A DNA stretch of 64,000 nt from Desmodus rotundus (Eukaryota; Chordata; Mammalia; Chiroptera; Phyllostomidae), in the NCBI RefSeq assembly GCF_022682495.2, contig NC_071397.1, forward strand, positions 28,659,427 to 28,723,426. The letters run 5' to 3'. Of this stretch, positions 46,741 to 58,864 are shown piece after piece. How positions within the stretch are numbered: the first letter of the stretch is position 1; each line of letters starts with the position of its first letter. Position numbers and translations under genes: made by a program. Under the pieces are notes generated by a model. It worked only from the letters and a program-made list of their open reading frames with translations. It made no database searches and was not told the DNA's origin.

Positions 46741-49000
46741 GGGGAACAGTAAAGTGAAAGCTGAGAACAGAGGAGACAGAAACCAGACTCCATGATTTAG
46801 TCAAATCTAGGTCAAAGAGCCTTAGATAACTACTATTTTAAAATTCAACTTCTTAATAGTAAGCACAGAAAGGAAACAAACCACAGACAAACATTTTATC
46901 TTCTTCCATCTCCTGATGTTACTAAGATGAGCTACCCTGCTCAGCTACATGGTGAGGGAAGAGAGACAAGGACGAACCCAAGATGAGGAACTATTAGTCT
47001 GAGTTCAGCTCTGTGCTCCATACACTGCCTGGCCCAAGACATCCAGTGTTACTTGGTGTAGGCAATGTGGCAGAAGGGTTTGCCTCAGGGTGAGTCTATC
47101 TAGGAATATTAAATCTGAGGTGGCTGAGGCAACCAAAGCAGATCACTTGAGTAGGAAACCAGAAGACAGAATTGAATCCATTTCTCAAAGGTAGTGTGCT
47201 TGTCTAGTATTGTTCACCTGCAAGTTCTTAAGTAACACATGTTTCTCCTTCAGCTCTTCTACATACTTTCTACTATATTTACTTTAGGGGTCTCTGTATT
47301 TTAACCTTTCAGAAAACTTGGTAACCAGAAGCCAGACCTCCTTTCTGTAATTAAAAACCCAAACTGACTGTATCTGAACAATCAGATTTCAGACCAGGGT
47401 TAGGTACCTATCATAATGTCATTCTATTTGTTTTAAACTATCAACTTCCCTGGGACTAAGCCAGTCACCACTTTCATCTAACAAACACGTAAACTCTGTT
47501 TCCAAGGGAGTGGTCAGATGAAGTCATTATCCAAGGCAGATTCATATTTTCTCACAAATAGAATATTTATTCTATAAAATCTTGCATAAATATTCTTCTC
47601 ATAAGAAATGGTACAAAGCCTACAGTTCCACTTGATCAATATTTGATTCATTATTTTACTGGAGAATGAAATAGACTTAATAGAAGATAATTATATTATT
47701 GGCTTTGAAGTTCTGAAGAAAGAGATCAGTATTACATTTGCTTCCTAATCCCCTGACTCTTCTAAGTTCTTTTCAAAAGATAATTGCCTGTAATTCAGAA
47801 AGCTCATGTGTTAATTTACTTAAGACCCTAGAAACACACATAAGACCCAAGGAAGACCTAGGAACACCATCTATAATCTTTTCCCTAACAGGATTATTGA
47901 AGACAGATGATTCTAAAGATGCTGTGCTAACATGATACAAAATATTTTTTTCAGTGGGCATACGTCTGCACAAAGTAGACATGAAATAATGCATTTCATA
48001 GTGTTGGTACTAAGCAAAGTGTGTTTTAGAATTTTTATTATAAAAGCAATACATGTTTGTGATTTTTTTAAAGCAAAGAGTTTATGATGAACACCAAAAC
48101 ACCCCTCCCTACCTTATCTCCCAGTGTACCCGAAACATTTTCTCCCAAAGTAACTGCTATAAAAGCTTGTATCCACATGTAAATATGTATTCTGGATTTT
48201 TCTTTTTATTGTCTTCTTCAAATTTTGTCTACTTAGCAATATATCTTTGATATATTTCCTGCAAAAAATACATTCATATCCTTATTTATAATATTTATAT
48301 TATTATTATAAATAATTATAGTTATATTATATTAATATTATATTTATTAATATTATTTATAATGGTACCTAGACTTCCATTTTATGATTATACAACAGTT
48401 TACATCACTGGTACCCTATCAATGACATTTAAGTTATGAGATTTTCCTCTTATAATCCATATTGTAAGAAAGTTCTTGAAACTATATATATCCATATATC
48501 AGGAACCTGTTCTAAGATAAATTCCTACTAGTGGGATGGCTAGGTCAGAGGTTAATCTAGTTTTACTAGCTGGGTGATGTGCTTTATATTCATGAAGATA
48601 AAAGTATTAATTTCTACATGAGATTTATAGTAAAATATAGATTTATTTAAAATGGGACAGAGTTTATAATTAATGATTTTCCTTCAAAATAGGAGGGATC
48701 TTAACAATGGATCCTTTCTTTTCTCCTAAAACAATCCCTTCCTTCAACATCTCACAAAAAGTGTTGCCACGCACTATAGGACCCTGAATTTATTTTAAAG
48801 AGATACATTTTGAATGGCGCTTTATGTTTACATATATAACCAACTCCGGAAAATAAATTGCTGTCTGTTAAACAGTGTAGAAAAGGAATACGTTGTAAGA
48901 GTTAGTTATTTGGACCGTAACAAAGAATGAAATCTCGTTCCCAGCAGATGGAAACTGGCACTGCTAAATCAGACTGCTAGCTAGTACGGATTGACGATGG
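46741..49000. other. Intergenic, with an AT-rich block
   Basis: No family named over most of this stretch. At 48275-48365 an almost pure A/T segment (TTATAATATTTATATTATTA type) contains many short palindromes. Confidence 0.45.
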
Positions 49001-49620
49001 GAGCACAGCACATGCTAAGTAGCACTGCGCATATAGAACAGCAGACAGAAGTGTGTAGCTCCACCTGCTTAGACACTCAAAAGTCATTTCATGGTTTTTA
49101 TAATCGAAGATAAATTTTCTCGGGACATGCCTGGTCATGCATGTATTAGTCGCGCTTCTCAGCCAAAATCAATTGCGCTTCAATACAAAATGGAAAGCCA
49201 AACCCTGCAGTAGGTCCATTTTTTCGCCTTGTTTTTCAGATCCTCATTTTCCTACTTCCCCATTCTCTAAGCACACACAGACTTTCTCTCTTCCCCTGTT
49301 TCTCTCTCTCCCTTTCACCCTCCCTATTAATGTAGGAATTTCTCTCAGAAAAGTTTCTAACTATATTATACATAGAGTTTTATGTATATATATATATAAA
49401 TATACATAGGTACTCTTTAAATGTTAATATTTAATCACCCCTTCACGCTGGGGGCTTTGGTCTCACTTTCAGACTGCTAAATAGAAAGGTATAGGCAGCC
49501 TGTGATGGCTCCCTTGTCACTCTCAGTGGGCATGAGCAGTTGCTGGAGCTTGCAGTATCAGTTGCTAAGCAACCTGTTCATCTGCTGAGCCTGATATTTC
49601 AATTCGGCAGCAGTAAGTGT
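49001..49620. promoter_or_regulatory. Candidate noncoding regulatory segment with an RFX X-box
   Basis: Non-repetitive sequence, apart from a TA microsatellite at 49383-49400, with more CpG than its AT-rich neighbours. It contains a perfect palindromic X-box GTTGCTAAGCAAC at 49561-49573 and a p53-like GGACATGCCT half-site at 49123. A regulatory role is inferred from motifs alone. Confidence 0.3.
49561..49573. promoter_or_regulatory. Perfect RFX X-box palindrome
   Basis: GTTGCT-A-AGCAAC has two perfectly inverted 6-base arms around one base. It matches the high-affinity RFX family site pattern (GTTGCYANGGYAAC type). No gene is adjacent in the window. Confidence 0.5.
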
Positions 49621-50299
49621 CTGTTATGTTACGGCCTTTCATGACTACCTTCATTACATAACATCTACAATTATAATAAAGGAATTCTAAATGTTGAGGG
49701 GTGTTTGGGTAACAAGAAAAATCAGTACACCTGTAGCACTGAGAGAATGTCAAATTAGGCTTTCTGCATATAAAAATGTATAAAATGATGACATATTTAA
49801 CATTCAGTCCTTCCCGGCACAGCACTGACACAGCATCATGCCAGGGCTATTTACTCGATGATATCAAATCAAATCTTGTTGTCATTCTAGAAGTTTCTAA
49901 TTGCTACTCTAATGAAGGTAAATCAGCAATGGCCTGGGAAAATAAGAACATCAATGTTCTGGATAAAATAAATGAGGCTAGTATGTCTAGCCAAGTATTT
50001 GTACAGATGACACTTCTTGAGAACAGACTTTTCTGGAACTACATTTAAGTTTGAAAAGCAGCAGCTATGTAAATATTTTAAGTTGCCAATCTTGCTAAAA
50101 CACTTTCCTAAACAAAGTCTGAGATTCTATGACATTTATTCAAAATGATTTCAAATAGTCCACTTTTTATCTTTGAGGTCATTTTAGAAGAAATAATTAT
50201 TGTAATAAGATTGCTCAAAGAGTAGTTTTGTTCAATTATCCACTGTGTCCAAGGTTCTGCATTTATGAACTATTAGTGTCCTAATTAGAATATAGGTTT
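49621..50299. other. Intergenic, nothing recognised
   Basis: Two overlapping open frames on opposite strands near 49565-50048 have no supporting signal. Confidence 0.4.
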
Positions 50300-50660
50300 G
50301 GATATTACAACCCCAAAACCACAAATAATGGTGTCTTAACAAAAGTAGAAAGTTATTTTCCTCCCACACACCAGTTTGGTATAAAAGCCCGAGGCAGACA
50401 CAGTCCTTTCTGTTTTATGATTTGTTGTTTCTTGTTTGTTTCTGCTTTTGTGTTGTTGTTGTTTGTATTACTACCTTTAACTTTTTATCTCATAGTCTAA
50501 GATGCATTCTAGCCAGTCAGAAGGCTAAGGGAAGTGTGCATAGATTACTTTCCTTCAAGAGAACAGCAGGGAGGTTGCACTCATTATTTCTGCTTTTATC
50601 AGAATTGGACAGAACTGGTCACATTACTGCAAGGGAAACTGGGAAATGTGGTTGTTAATT
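50300..50660. repeat. Probable ancient interspersed repeat, family not named
   Basis: Blocks such as TTGGATATTACAACCCCAAA, GAAAGTTATTTTCCTCCCAC, GAACAGCAGGGAGGTTGCAC and GCAAGGGAAACTGGGAAATG recall a common mammalian repeat. A (GTT)n patch sits at about 50445-50466. Confidence 0.4.
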
Positions 50661-50984
50661 GAGACGACATTTGTCTGTCCAGCTTGAACTCAGGGTGGCC
50701 ATTATCAAGGAAAAATGAAGGCGTGTATGTTGGTGCACAACTAGCTGTGCCTGCCATAGGAAGAAACAAAAGCGATCCTCAGCAGGTAGGGAAAATAATA
50801 AAATTGACTTAAACTGTAAAAATAAAATTACTTTTACAAGCTACAACACCCTAGAAGTGGAAATGAGATGAAGGAAATAATTTAAAAATTCAAAAAGAAA
50901 AAAGTTCATTCTTCTACCTCACTTTTTTCAGAAATGGTCTAGGACCCTAAAGACAATAAGCCTAGAAATCCAACAATAGTTTGG

Positions 50985-51122
50985 GGGTGACAGAGATGTT
51001 AATTCTCTTGGTTATGGTGATGGTCTCACCTGTGAGTACATGTCAAAACTTAACCAATTGTACACTTTAAATATATGCAGTTTCCCATATGCCAATTATC
51101 CACAATAAAAATATTGGAAAAA
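50985..51122 (+). mobile_element. L1 LINE 3'UTR fragment
   Basis: GACAGAGATGTTAATTCTCT, GGTTATGGTGATGGTCTCAC, CCAATTGTACACTTTAAATA, then CCACAATAAAAATATTGGAA: the usual 3' end of older L1 copies. Confidence 0.8.
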
Positions 51123-51734
51123 GAAAAGCATAAAATGTGAACAAAAAGACATTAAAATAAATGTCATGGCTGTCATTAGAGAAAGAGATGCCAAGAGGGC
51201 TCAAGGTGATGCTCTCATCCATAAAGTTCTCCAGTGAAAAGAAAAACCAAAAATGTGACCCTTTGTTAATACAACAGAACAAAGTATACAGAAAAAAAAG
51301 GAGGAGGAGGACTTTAGCTGCAAAGGGATCATTGAGAACGCTTGAGTGAAACTGGATTGGTTCAGTAATTACATATATTCATGATCTCTCCTGAGTCATC
51401 AACATGAGAACCTACCAGAGTCAGATCAGGGTCAAGGTAATTGTGATGAAGTATAGGAAGAGCAGTCCTCACGGGGGAAAACGAAACACAGAACATGCTT
51501 TCTTTTGGAACAGGAGTCAGAACCTCCAGGAAGCAGACAATTGGCAAAAACAAGAGTCAAGCAAATGTGCTTTATTTTGCTGTGAGATAAATAGGAGGAA
51601 GAATAGCAGGAAGACCAAAATCTTCTGTTTACAGCAACTCCAGTGAGAAAGTGTGTTAGTAAAAGGTTGCAAACTTACTGATGATCCCTTTGCCTGTTAT
51701 TTATACTTCCTACTCTTGGCCACTTACTAATTCT
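51123..51734. other. Intergenic, nothing recognised
   Basis: Includes an AGGAGG-rich patch at about 51298-51312. Confidence 0.4.
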
Positions 51735-51838
51735 CATCTTTTCATACATTTATTCATTCAGACATTTTTGAGTACCGCCTTTTACATGCCAAACATTTTG
51801 CTAAGTGCTAGCAATAAAAAATAAATAAATAAATTCAA
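51735..51838 (-). repeat. L2 LINE fragment, antisense
   Basis: CATTTATTCATTCAGACATT, TTTTACATGCCAAACATTTT, GCTAAGTGCTAGCAATAAAA: the start of an antisense L2 tail, followed by an (AAAT)n patch. Confidence 0.65.
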
Positions 51839-53514
51839 ACCTAACAAATGCTCATCATATGGAAAAAGAGGTAGAAGTAAAACCTCTCCCATTCAGATCA
51901 TCCATTTATTTCTGAAATTTTGCTATGCTGCTGTAAAACTATATATTTCCTATATATTTTAAGCAAGCACAGAAGAAATAAGTTGCAGAAGACTGTTTTT
52001 GTGGTTATTGTTGTTTTACTTTGTGTTTGTCCTAGAACCAGATTCCTTTTTTCTGTACATTATTGGGATTTTTTTTAGATGTGTATTTTAGAATATCAAA
52101 TTGGGTGGGTTCGGCCTCTGCATATATTTGGCGTTCTCTTTCTCCATGGTATGGTAACATAAATAGAAGAAGACAGATTGAAGAGTGGGGAGGCATGCAT
52201 AAATTTCAAAAGTAAAATGAAAGCTAAAATCTTTATATTAGAGTCAGGAGAACAGTCAGATTTTGTGTTAAGAAGGGTTCGTAACAAGTGTTTTATTTTA
52301 CATTTCACATTATTGTTTTCCCTTTTGTTTTATTTTTCATCCTATATTAATAAACAGATCTGTAATATAACTATCATATTTGATGACTTGTCCATAACAG
52401 CACCACACTTTTCAAATATAAACCTATTTTTCTGTCTCAGGGGCTAAGAAATTTGTCCTCAGAAGGTGATGAACTGAGAGTTGACATTTTTTGCTTCTTA
52501 GTCCGGTAATACATTTTGGATCCACTACACTTGGATGAAAGAGGAACGTGTGGGCATCTGGAATGTGGTGTGTGGAATACAAGAATGTCTAAATGGCAAT
52601 GGTGGCAACAGTGTCGATGACAACGGTCTTACATCATCCAGTCAATCTATAATAAGCCCAAGACTTCATAATGTTAATTAGCTAAATTAACTTCTGTAGA
52701 AAAGATGATTCATCATTTTCATTTGGGTATTTCCTTACCCTGGGTATATTTTGCAAGTCATCAAAATTTTTCTAATCTCTTTATGATCCATCATCCACTT
52801 GAAGCTTTCCAACACCTTTGCAACCTATCAGTTGAACACTTCATTTTCATTTTAATACTTCCATTGAATCAACAACACCTATTTAAAACAGTTTGGCTTT
52901 GCAGAGCATTCGCCTAGGCTGGAGAAGAGTCTCACACCCCGACAGCACTTTTCAGATTAAGTAAGGCAATTGAAATATATAGTAAATCACTGACTGCGCT
53001 TCCAAGAGAGACGGGAACTCTGATGTTCCCAGGCGCAGCCTTCCATTCTCCGTGATGAAAACATAACTGGAGTGCTCCCAGCTTTCTCCAAATTATCGGT
53101 GTCGCCATGAGGAAAACAAGGAGAAAACACACTTTTCAAAGACAAAAACAAGTCTTCACCCCATCTATCAAAACTTCATCTTAACTAATGAAATAAAATT
53201 TCCAAGGAACTTAAATATCAAGAAAAGTTAATCACACAAAAGGTCAACACAGCACTGATACTGTCACTTACAACTTTCCTAAAACCTAATGATTCTCTCA
53301 ATCTGAAATAAGAGCTAAATCCTTCCCTCCCCTTGATCCAGCGCTATCATCCCCCAAAACGCCTGTGAATTTGTAAAAAAAAAAAAAAAAAAAATAGCAC
53401 CTATGGTTACTGTTTTGCAAATTCTACCATCTTGAACACGTTATATATTGATTAATGTAGAGTCTTTTTCTACAAAGCTGCTGGGTTTCAAGTGTGTCGG
53501 AGCCTCTGTGAAGC
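51839..53514. other. Intergenic, nothing recognised
   Basis: Mostly unique-looking DNA. Holds a 24-base poly-A run at about 53370-53393. Confidence 0.45.
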
Positions 53515-53605
53515 GTTATCGTGGGCCCGCGGGGCAGCCTGGAACCGAATGGTGCAGGTGCTGCCCTCACACCTCCATCCCAGGCTCCCTCGGGAACTAA
53601 TCTCA
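53515..53605. other. Short GC/CpG-rich island
   Basis: A patch including CGTTATCGTGGGCCCGCGGG and several further CpGs (ACCGAATGG, CCTCGGG, CCACGGGG), within AT-rich DNA depleted in CpG. No gene start follows. It could be a conserved regulatory element or an old repeat. Confidence 0.4.
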
Positions 53606-55319
53606 GCCACGGGGACTGTTAAATGTCGAGTTTATTTGAATTTTAATAGAGGACTCTGAAAGAAAGCCCTTCCGTTTAAAAGACAAACTAAAACAACAAA
53701 TTTGGGTTTCTGTTTTAGAAATGTTTGCTGGATATAACCTCAATTAAATCACAGAGACACTTGCTTAATCTCTGAGGTATAGAAGAATATGTTAACTGAA
53801 ATTATTTATGCTCTAGGAAAACAATGTGGTAAAATAATTGCCAAGAGTGTAGGTCATATTTTGGCAACTTCTGTGTTTCAGTGTTGTCATATCCCGCACT
53901 TTGTCAATCCACACAAATCACTAAAAACTCTATTGCTTTCTTCAACACATAACTGCCGTCTCATGAGTTGTACAGGTACTGGGGCTTCCACAGAGCACAA
54001 AACAGATATGGTGTTTGAGGCCATTTAAGGAATTGTCCAAAGACTAGGGGGAAGGAGCAGACTGCTTGGGGTAAAATGGTCAGAAAGAGGCCTGAACAAG
54101 TGATGTCAAAAGGAAATGTGGCTTAATTCATCAAATGAAATAAAATTGGTAATTACTGAATGGTTATTACCCCCAGATAAGGAAGTTTCTCCCTAAATCT
54201 TTCCCACCCTGTCCCTGCCTCAAAATTTTCACATATATGAGTTATAAATCACATAACAGATGTTTCTTAAGTACACAGAATGTGTCTTATTGGCAGCAAC
54301 ACTGCCAGTCAAGATTAAATTGAAGTCAATCAAGATTAAATAATAATAAATAATAATAATAACATCAAGAGCCATTAACCTACTGTACCAACAATTATCA
54401 AGCAAAATGGTTACATGTTGTATTACTGGACTAATAAACAGCATCACTTTTATGAAGCATTATATAATATAGCATAAAGATTAGAAATTGAAAGGCCTTT
54501 ATAAGTCATTATCTAGGGTGGCGGCCTAGCAAATTTTGTGGTGTGTTCAATTACCCAGCAGAGGTGTTGTACACAACTCACTCTTAATTTACAGGTCCCA
54601 AGAACCAAAAACTTAAATGAGTTCTTTAGCCTTCTTTGGAGCTGATAGAGCAAGACAGACCATTTTTGGGTGTTTTTGTTTTTGTTTTGTTTTGTTTTTA
54701 GAATATTTTCTTCCTTGTGGAACTGGGGACAAAGCTGTCAAAATAGCAAGGGCTCCCTGCTGACAATTTTGTCTAGCTCTACAAACTAGGAAAGTTAAAT
54801 TTGGAGACGCCTTTCTATCTCCATGGTCTACTAACTCTTTCTGAAGCTCAGGATCTTTCGAGGTAGCACAGGATGGCTGTTAAAGACTCACACCATCCCA
54901 GCAGAATGGCTGCTACCAGCAGTGGGTTGAATGAGATCAGAGATCTGGAGAAAACTGGTATGCGGGTCAGGTACAGGGGCTGATTTTACGCTTGTTGTCC
55001 TTCCTGGCATAATCATTATTAGTACCTTCTTTTGCTTTTCAAAGTTTCCTAGCTTGGAACATAAATTATATAGTTCCCTTATAAGTAAAAGAAAGAAGGC
55101 TATTGCCCATAGTTTCTATGACTAGGCCTCAATAGATCCACAAAACAGGATTTCAGGTATAAGAGCATACCCAAAAGATCTTTCCTCCACTGTATAATTT
55201 GCAGAGTAAAGCCTGATTTTGCATTTCCATGTGGGCAATTCAACTTTCTTGTGCACATACAGAAATGATGGTCATTTTCATATGCACCATTTGCAAGCAC
55301 ATCTTGGATCTTCAATACA
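53606..55319. other. Intergenic, with simple repeats
   Basis: Contains an (AAT)n patch at about 54339-54362 and a (TTTTG)n tract at 54672-54701. Otherwise unrecognised. Confidence 0.45.
54672..54701. repeat. (TTTTG)n simple repeat
   Basis: Five-base units TTTTG/TTTTTG repeated about six times. Confidence 0.85.
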
Positions 55320-55448
55320 TTATTGTTCACTAGAGAATGCAAGCTCCTTGAGGGCAGGGACTTTGTGTGTTTTGTTTACTACTGTATCTCTGCTACCTGG
55401 AATAGCCATGGTCTAGGAAAGGTGCTCAATAAATACTTCTTGAATAAA
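55320..55448 (+). repeat. L2 LINE 3' end
   Basis: Well-preserved tail: GAATGCAAGCTCCTTGAGGG, CAGGGACTTTGTGTGTTTTG, CTACTGTATCTCTGCTACCT, then GGTGCTCAATAAATACTTCT. Confidence 0.85.
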
Positions 55449-57125
55449 AATTCAAGAAGTCAATGCTGTCCTTTGTACCTCTTCAAAGGACAATGTTATA
55501 TGTGAATATACCATCAAAGGAAACTGCATTTCTTTTACATGCTTCTTACTCTTTTAACAACCAAATTGACCATGTTGCCATTTTAACTTCAAAAAATCAA
55601 GCGTTCTTTCTTCTGATCCTCCCCCCACCCACACTCCCTCACCATCTCTCTGGTAGGTCTTTGTCTAGAAACCATGAGATTTCTAAACAGTTAATTTACT
55701 GCAATAACATTATTTTTTTAATCACAAAATGTTACCTAGAACTAAATATGAAGATCATGGATTGTCTTTCTCCTTGCCTTTAATCACTTGTTCAAACCAG
55801 TGCCAAGAATGTTTTTCTGTATGGGGGAGAAATCTGGTAACCAAATAAAATATATTAGTGAGGTTCATTTACTTTTATTTACTAAGGCTCAGTTTTTTTT
55901 AATCTCTTCAAATAGCAAAGCTATAAATACCAAATGTAAACATCTTTCTTAAAAAAAAAAAAAAGGAAATTCAAATTGGATCAAAATGTATTTAGCTAGA
56001 TGTTCGTGCCTCCTCGTCCTTCTTGAAAGTCTATATGCCATTCACTTTCTGCATTCATCCCATGCAATTCCTCTAAGGATGGTGCTTCTCAACAAGAGGA
56101 AGGTATTCTTTCATTCAGAATACCTTTCCTGACTTAAAAAAATAATATCTGGAGGATTACAAAAAGATCTAGTATAGGTCTTAAATACACATAACCATGG
56201 GTATTAACCAAAACTACAGGTCATGGTCAAGGTCAGCAGGGTCTGCCTTTTCACTGCATCCTTCCACTACAATTCTCCACCTAGAAATCTGGTTTATTTC
56301 TTTTCAGTCGTCTGGCCTCAAAAGACTGGAATGGAGACCAGCAGGATGCCAAGTATTTCAGTTTGGAATATTTAGTTTCCATGTAACAGAAACCTAGCTG
56401 GAGCAAGAAAATAAGATAAACTACTGAATTCTTAGAATCTAAGGAACATCAGAAACAGCCAAACTCTGGCAGGATTAGAGATATGTGAGGTCTCAGGAAT
56501 ACTTGAGACCAGGGAATCCCAATGGAGACTCAGGATGCTGACTCCATAACCCTGATTTGCTGCTTATTGGCTTCATTTGTCTTTCTCACTACCGAAAGGT
56601 TACGTCTGCATGGAAAGGAAACATGACGTCATTGTCAAGGAAATGGGTTATTCTGACTAGATCCAAGTCATTCACACACACACACACCCCTGTGATTTGA
56701 TATCTCAGTAAATCGACTCAATATGGACAGCAGACTATGGTGAGTGTAAAGCTGTAGTTGGTAAAGAAGTAATTAGTTAAGATAAGAGGGTGTTTGGTAT
56801 TTTGTAGGTTGCAGTGACCTTGTTTAGGTCCCTACTTTAAAACCACTTATTGTGGTTTTAGAGTGACTTTGTCTGATGCTGATATTCTTTCTCTGAGATG
56901 ATTTATGTCCAACAAGAGAATGAAATGGGCTGGCTGTGATAGTCAGATCAGCTTGTAATAAAGCAAAGTTTAGCTGTGCAAATATTGGGGATAAATACCA
57001 TGATACCAAGCTCTGTGTGTCCCGTGATCAAATGTGAAGAAGGGGTTACTGAATGCATTGAGGGTCCAGCTAAGATCAATCAGGCCATATAAATTGGTGG
57101 TAAACTCCAAGCAATGATGATGGAG
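55449..57125. other. Intergenic, nothing recognised
   Basis: Holds an (AC)n stretch at about 56673-56688, a 13-A run near 55951 and a 9-bp hairpin at 56101-56125. No named repeat family. Confidence 0.45.
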
Positions 57126-57310
57126 CCGGGGGTGTCAAACTCATTTTCACCGGGGGCCACATCAGCCTCACAGTTGCCTTCACAGGGCTGAATGTAATTT
57201 CAACTCCTTGACAGTTAAGGAGTAGCAACATTTATACAGTCCTAAAATTATTTCGTCATGTCTGCATTGTAGACATTATCATGACACAGTGCTGGATGAT
57301 GGTAACTTAG
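57126..57310 (+). mobile_element. Probable hAT-type non-autonomous DNA element, partial
   Basis: Begins GGAGCCGGGGGTGTCAAACT, CATTTTCACCGGGGGCCACA, TCAGCCTCACAGTTGCC, a recognisable hAT-like terminal text. An internal inverted repeat (AACTCCTTGACAGTTAAGGAGT) follows. The right end is unclear. Confidence 0.5.
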
Positions 57311-58864
57311 CCACCGGTTTAAAATGAAAAGATAGTGTTGACATTCTAATATTTTAAATGTTTAGACAAGGTTGACTCCTTTCACTGTCTCTTCTGAAAC
57401 TGTCCCTGAGGCATTACATTTTAGGGACAAATCTGCTATTTCTTTTTTGACCCAGTGTGCCAAAAATCCTATGCTACCATTTCCATGTTTTAATCTATAA
57501 GATTATAATCTTATTTTACAGATTTAATGAGATTCATAGAATTGCAGAAATGTTCAAATATATAAGAACCCAAATTCCAAATAATTTTATATTAAATCCA
57601 TCATATGAGTTTACATGATTAAGTATTGTACAGTGTCCTCAACCCTGAACTCTGGGCTGGGAAAGAAGAAATATATGAAGATTATAATAACATAACTTGA
57701 CATGGGTATATTTAATTGACATTAAGTTAGACTTCCTATGTCCTTTATCAAATACCACTATGCTTATGCTAATCTGCAATAGGAGACATTAAATCAGGCA
57801 AGTTTTCTGCTTTGCTGGTGGCTAGAGATATATATCAGGTCTTAAATCACACATACATTAGCTGATTTGTTTATTTTCCTACCTCTAAACCAGAATATAG
57901 ACGTTGTATAGTAATTGACATTATTCAAATATAAAAACCTAGTTTATTACTGAGAATTCAGCCCAGTAGAGATTTAAAAACTTGCTCGATCATAAATTCT
58001 AAGTTGATTCCTGTTTTGCTTTTCAAATCCCTAAATCTGGTGAGCAGACTCTCCTGGGGAGAAATGGAGCTTTGAAAATTCGAACAAAATATTTAGACTT
58101 TGGTAGGTAAATAAGGATCTAATTTTTTCAATAATCCAAAGAGTTTTATTAATTTCTGTTTTAGAAAACAGAACCTACCTAACATCAAAGAAGAAGTCCC
58201 GTTACAATTTTGGTGTGGTATTTTCTGTTTGTGTCTCACGGCAGAGTTGACCGTTAAATAAAGTAATAATGACCAATTACTAAGATGAAGTGTTTGGTTT
58301 ATGAACAAAGCATTAAAAATCAGTTATAACTTCAAATTTTCCTCATCAGAAAGCTTGAGGTCTCAAATGTAGTATGACTAACATTTCCTAAGTCTGTAAG
58401 GCCTCATCTGAAGACTATAGATTTGGTGAGTTTGCTTTATTTCAGATGGATCCCAGGGCACAGCCAAATCAAAGGATTAAGATCTCTCCTATCCTGACTT
58501 ATCCTCTAAATAAAAATAGTTTTGCCACACTGTCAATATCTTTGCCAATCTTGTAAATTGAAGACTATTGTGACCTTTCCTTGCATTTTTCTTTCTTAAA
58601 ATTCCTTCTTACTTTCATTTTAGTTCAGTGTTAACTTAAGCTAACCAGATTAAATTCATGGGGGTCTGAGAGAGGTAATTTTAATTAACCGTTCCAAGGA
58701 AAGGAACTATGACTGTGCGGAGATTTCTGCATGACTCACCTAGGTCATTGTCTCCGTGCACAGCAGCCCAAGATGTAGAAATAATTGTCCTGCTTTCGGA
58801 GCAATGGTTTAAAAAATTACTTACATTAGTTGAATAGAATATTGCCTTGAAAGGCACAGATGTA
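57311..58864. other. Intergenic, nothing recognised
   Basis: AT-rich, no named repeat or gene signature. Confidence 0.45.
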
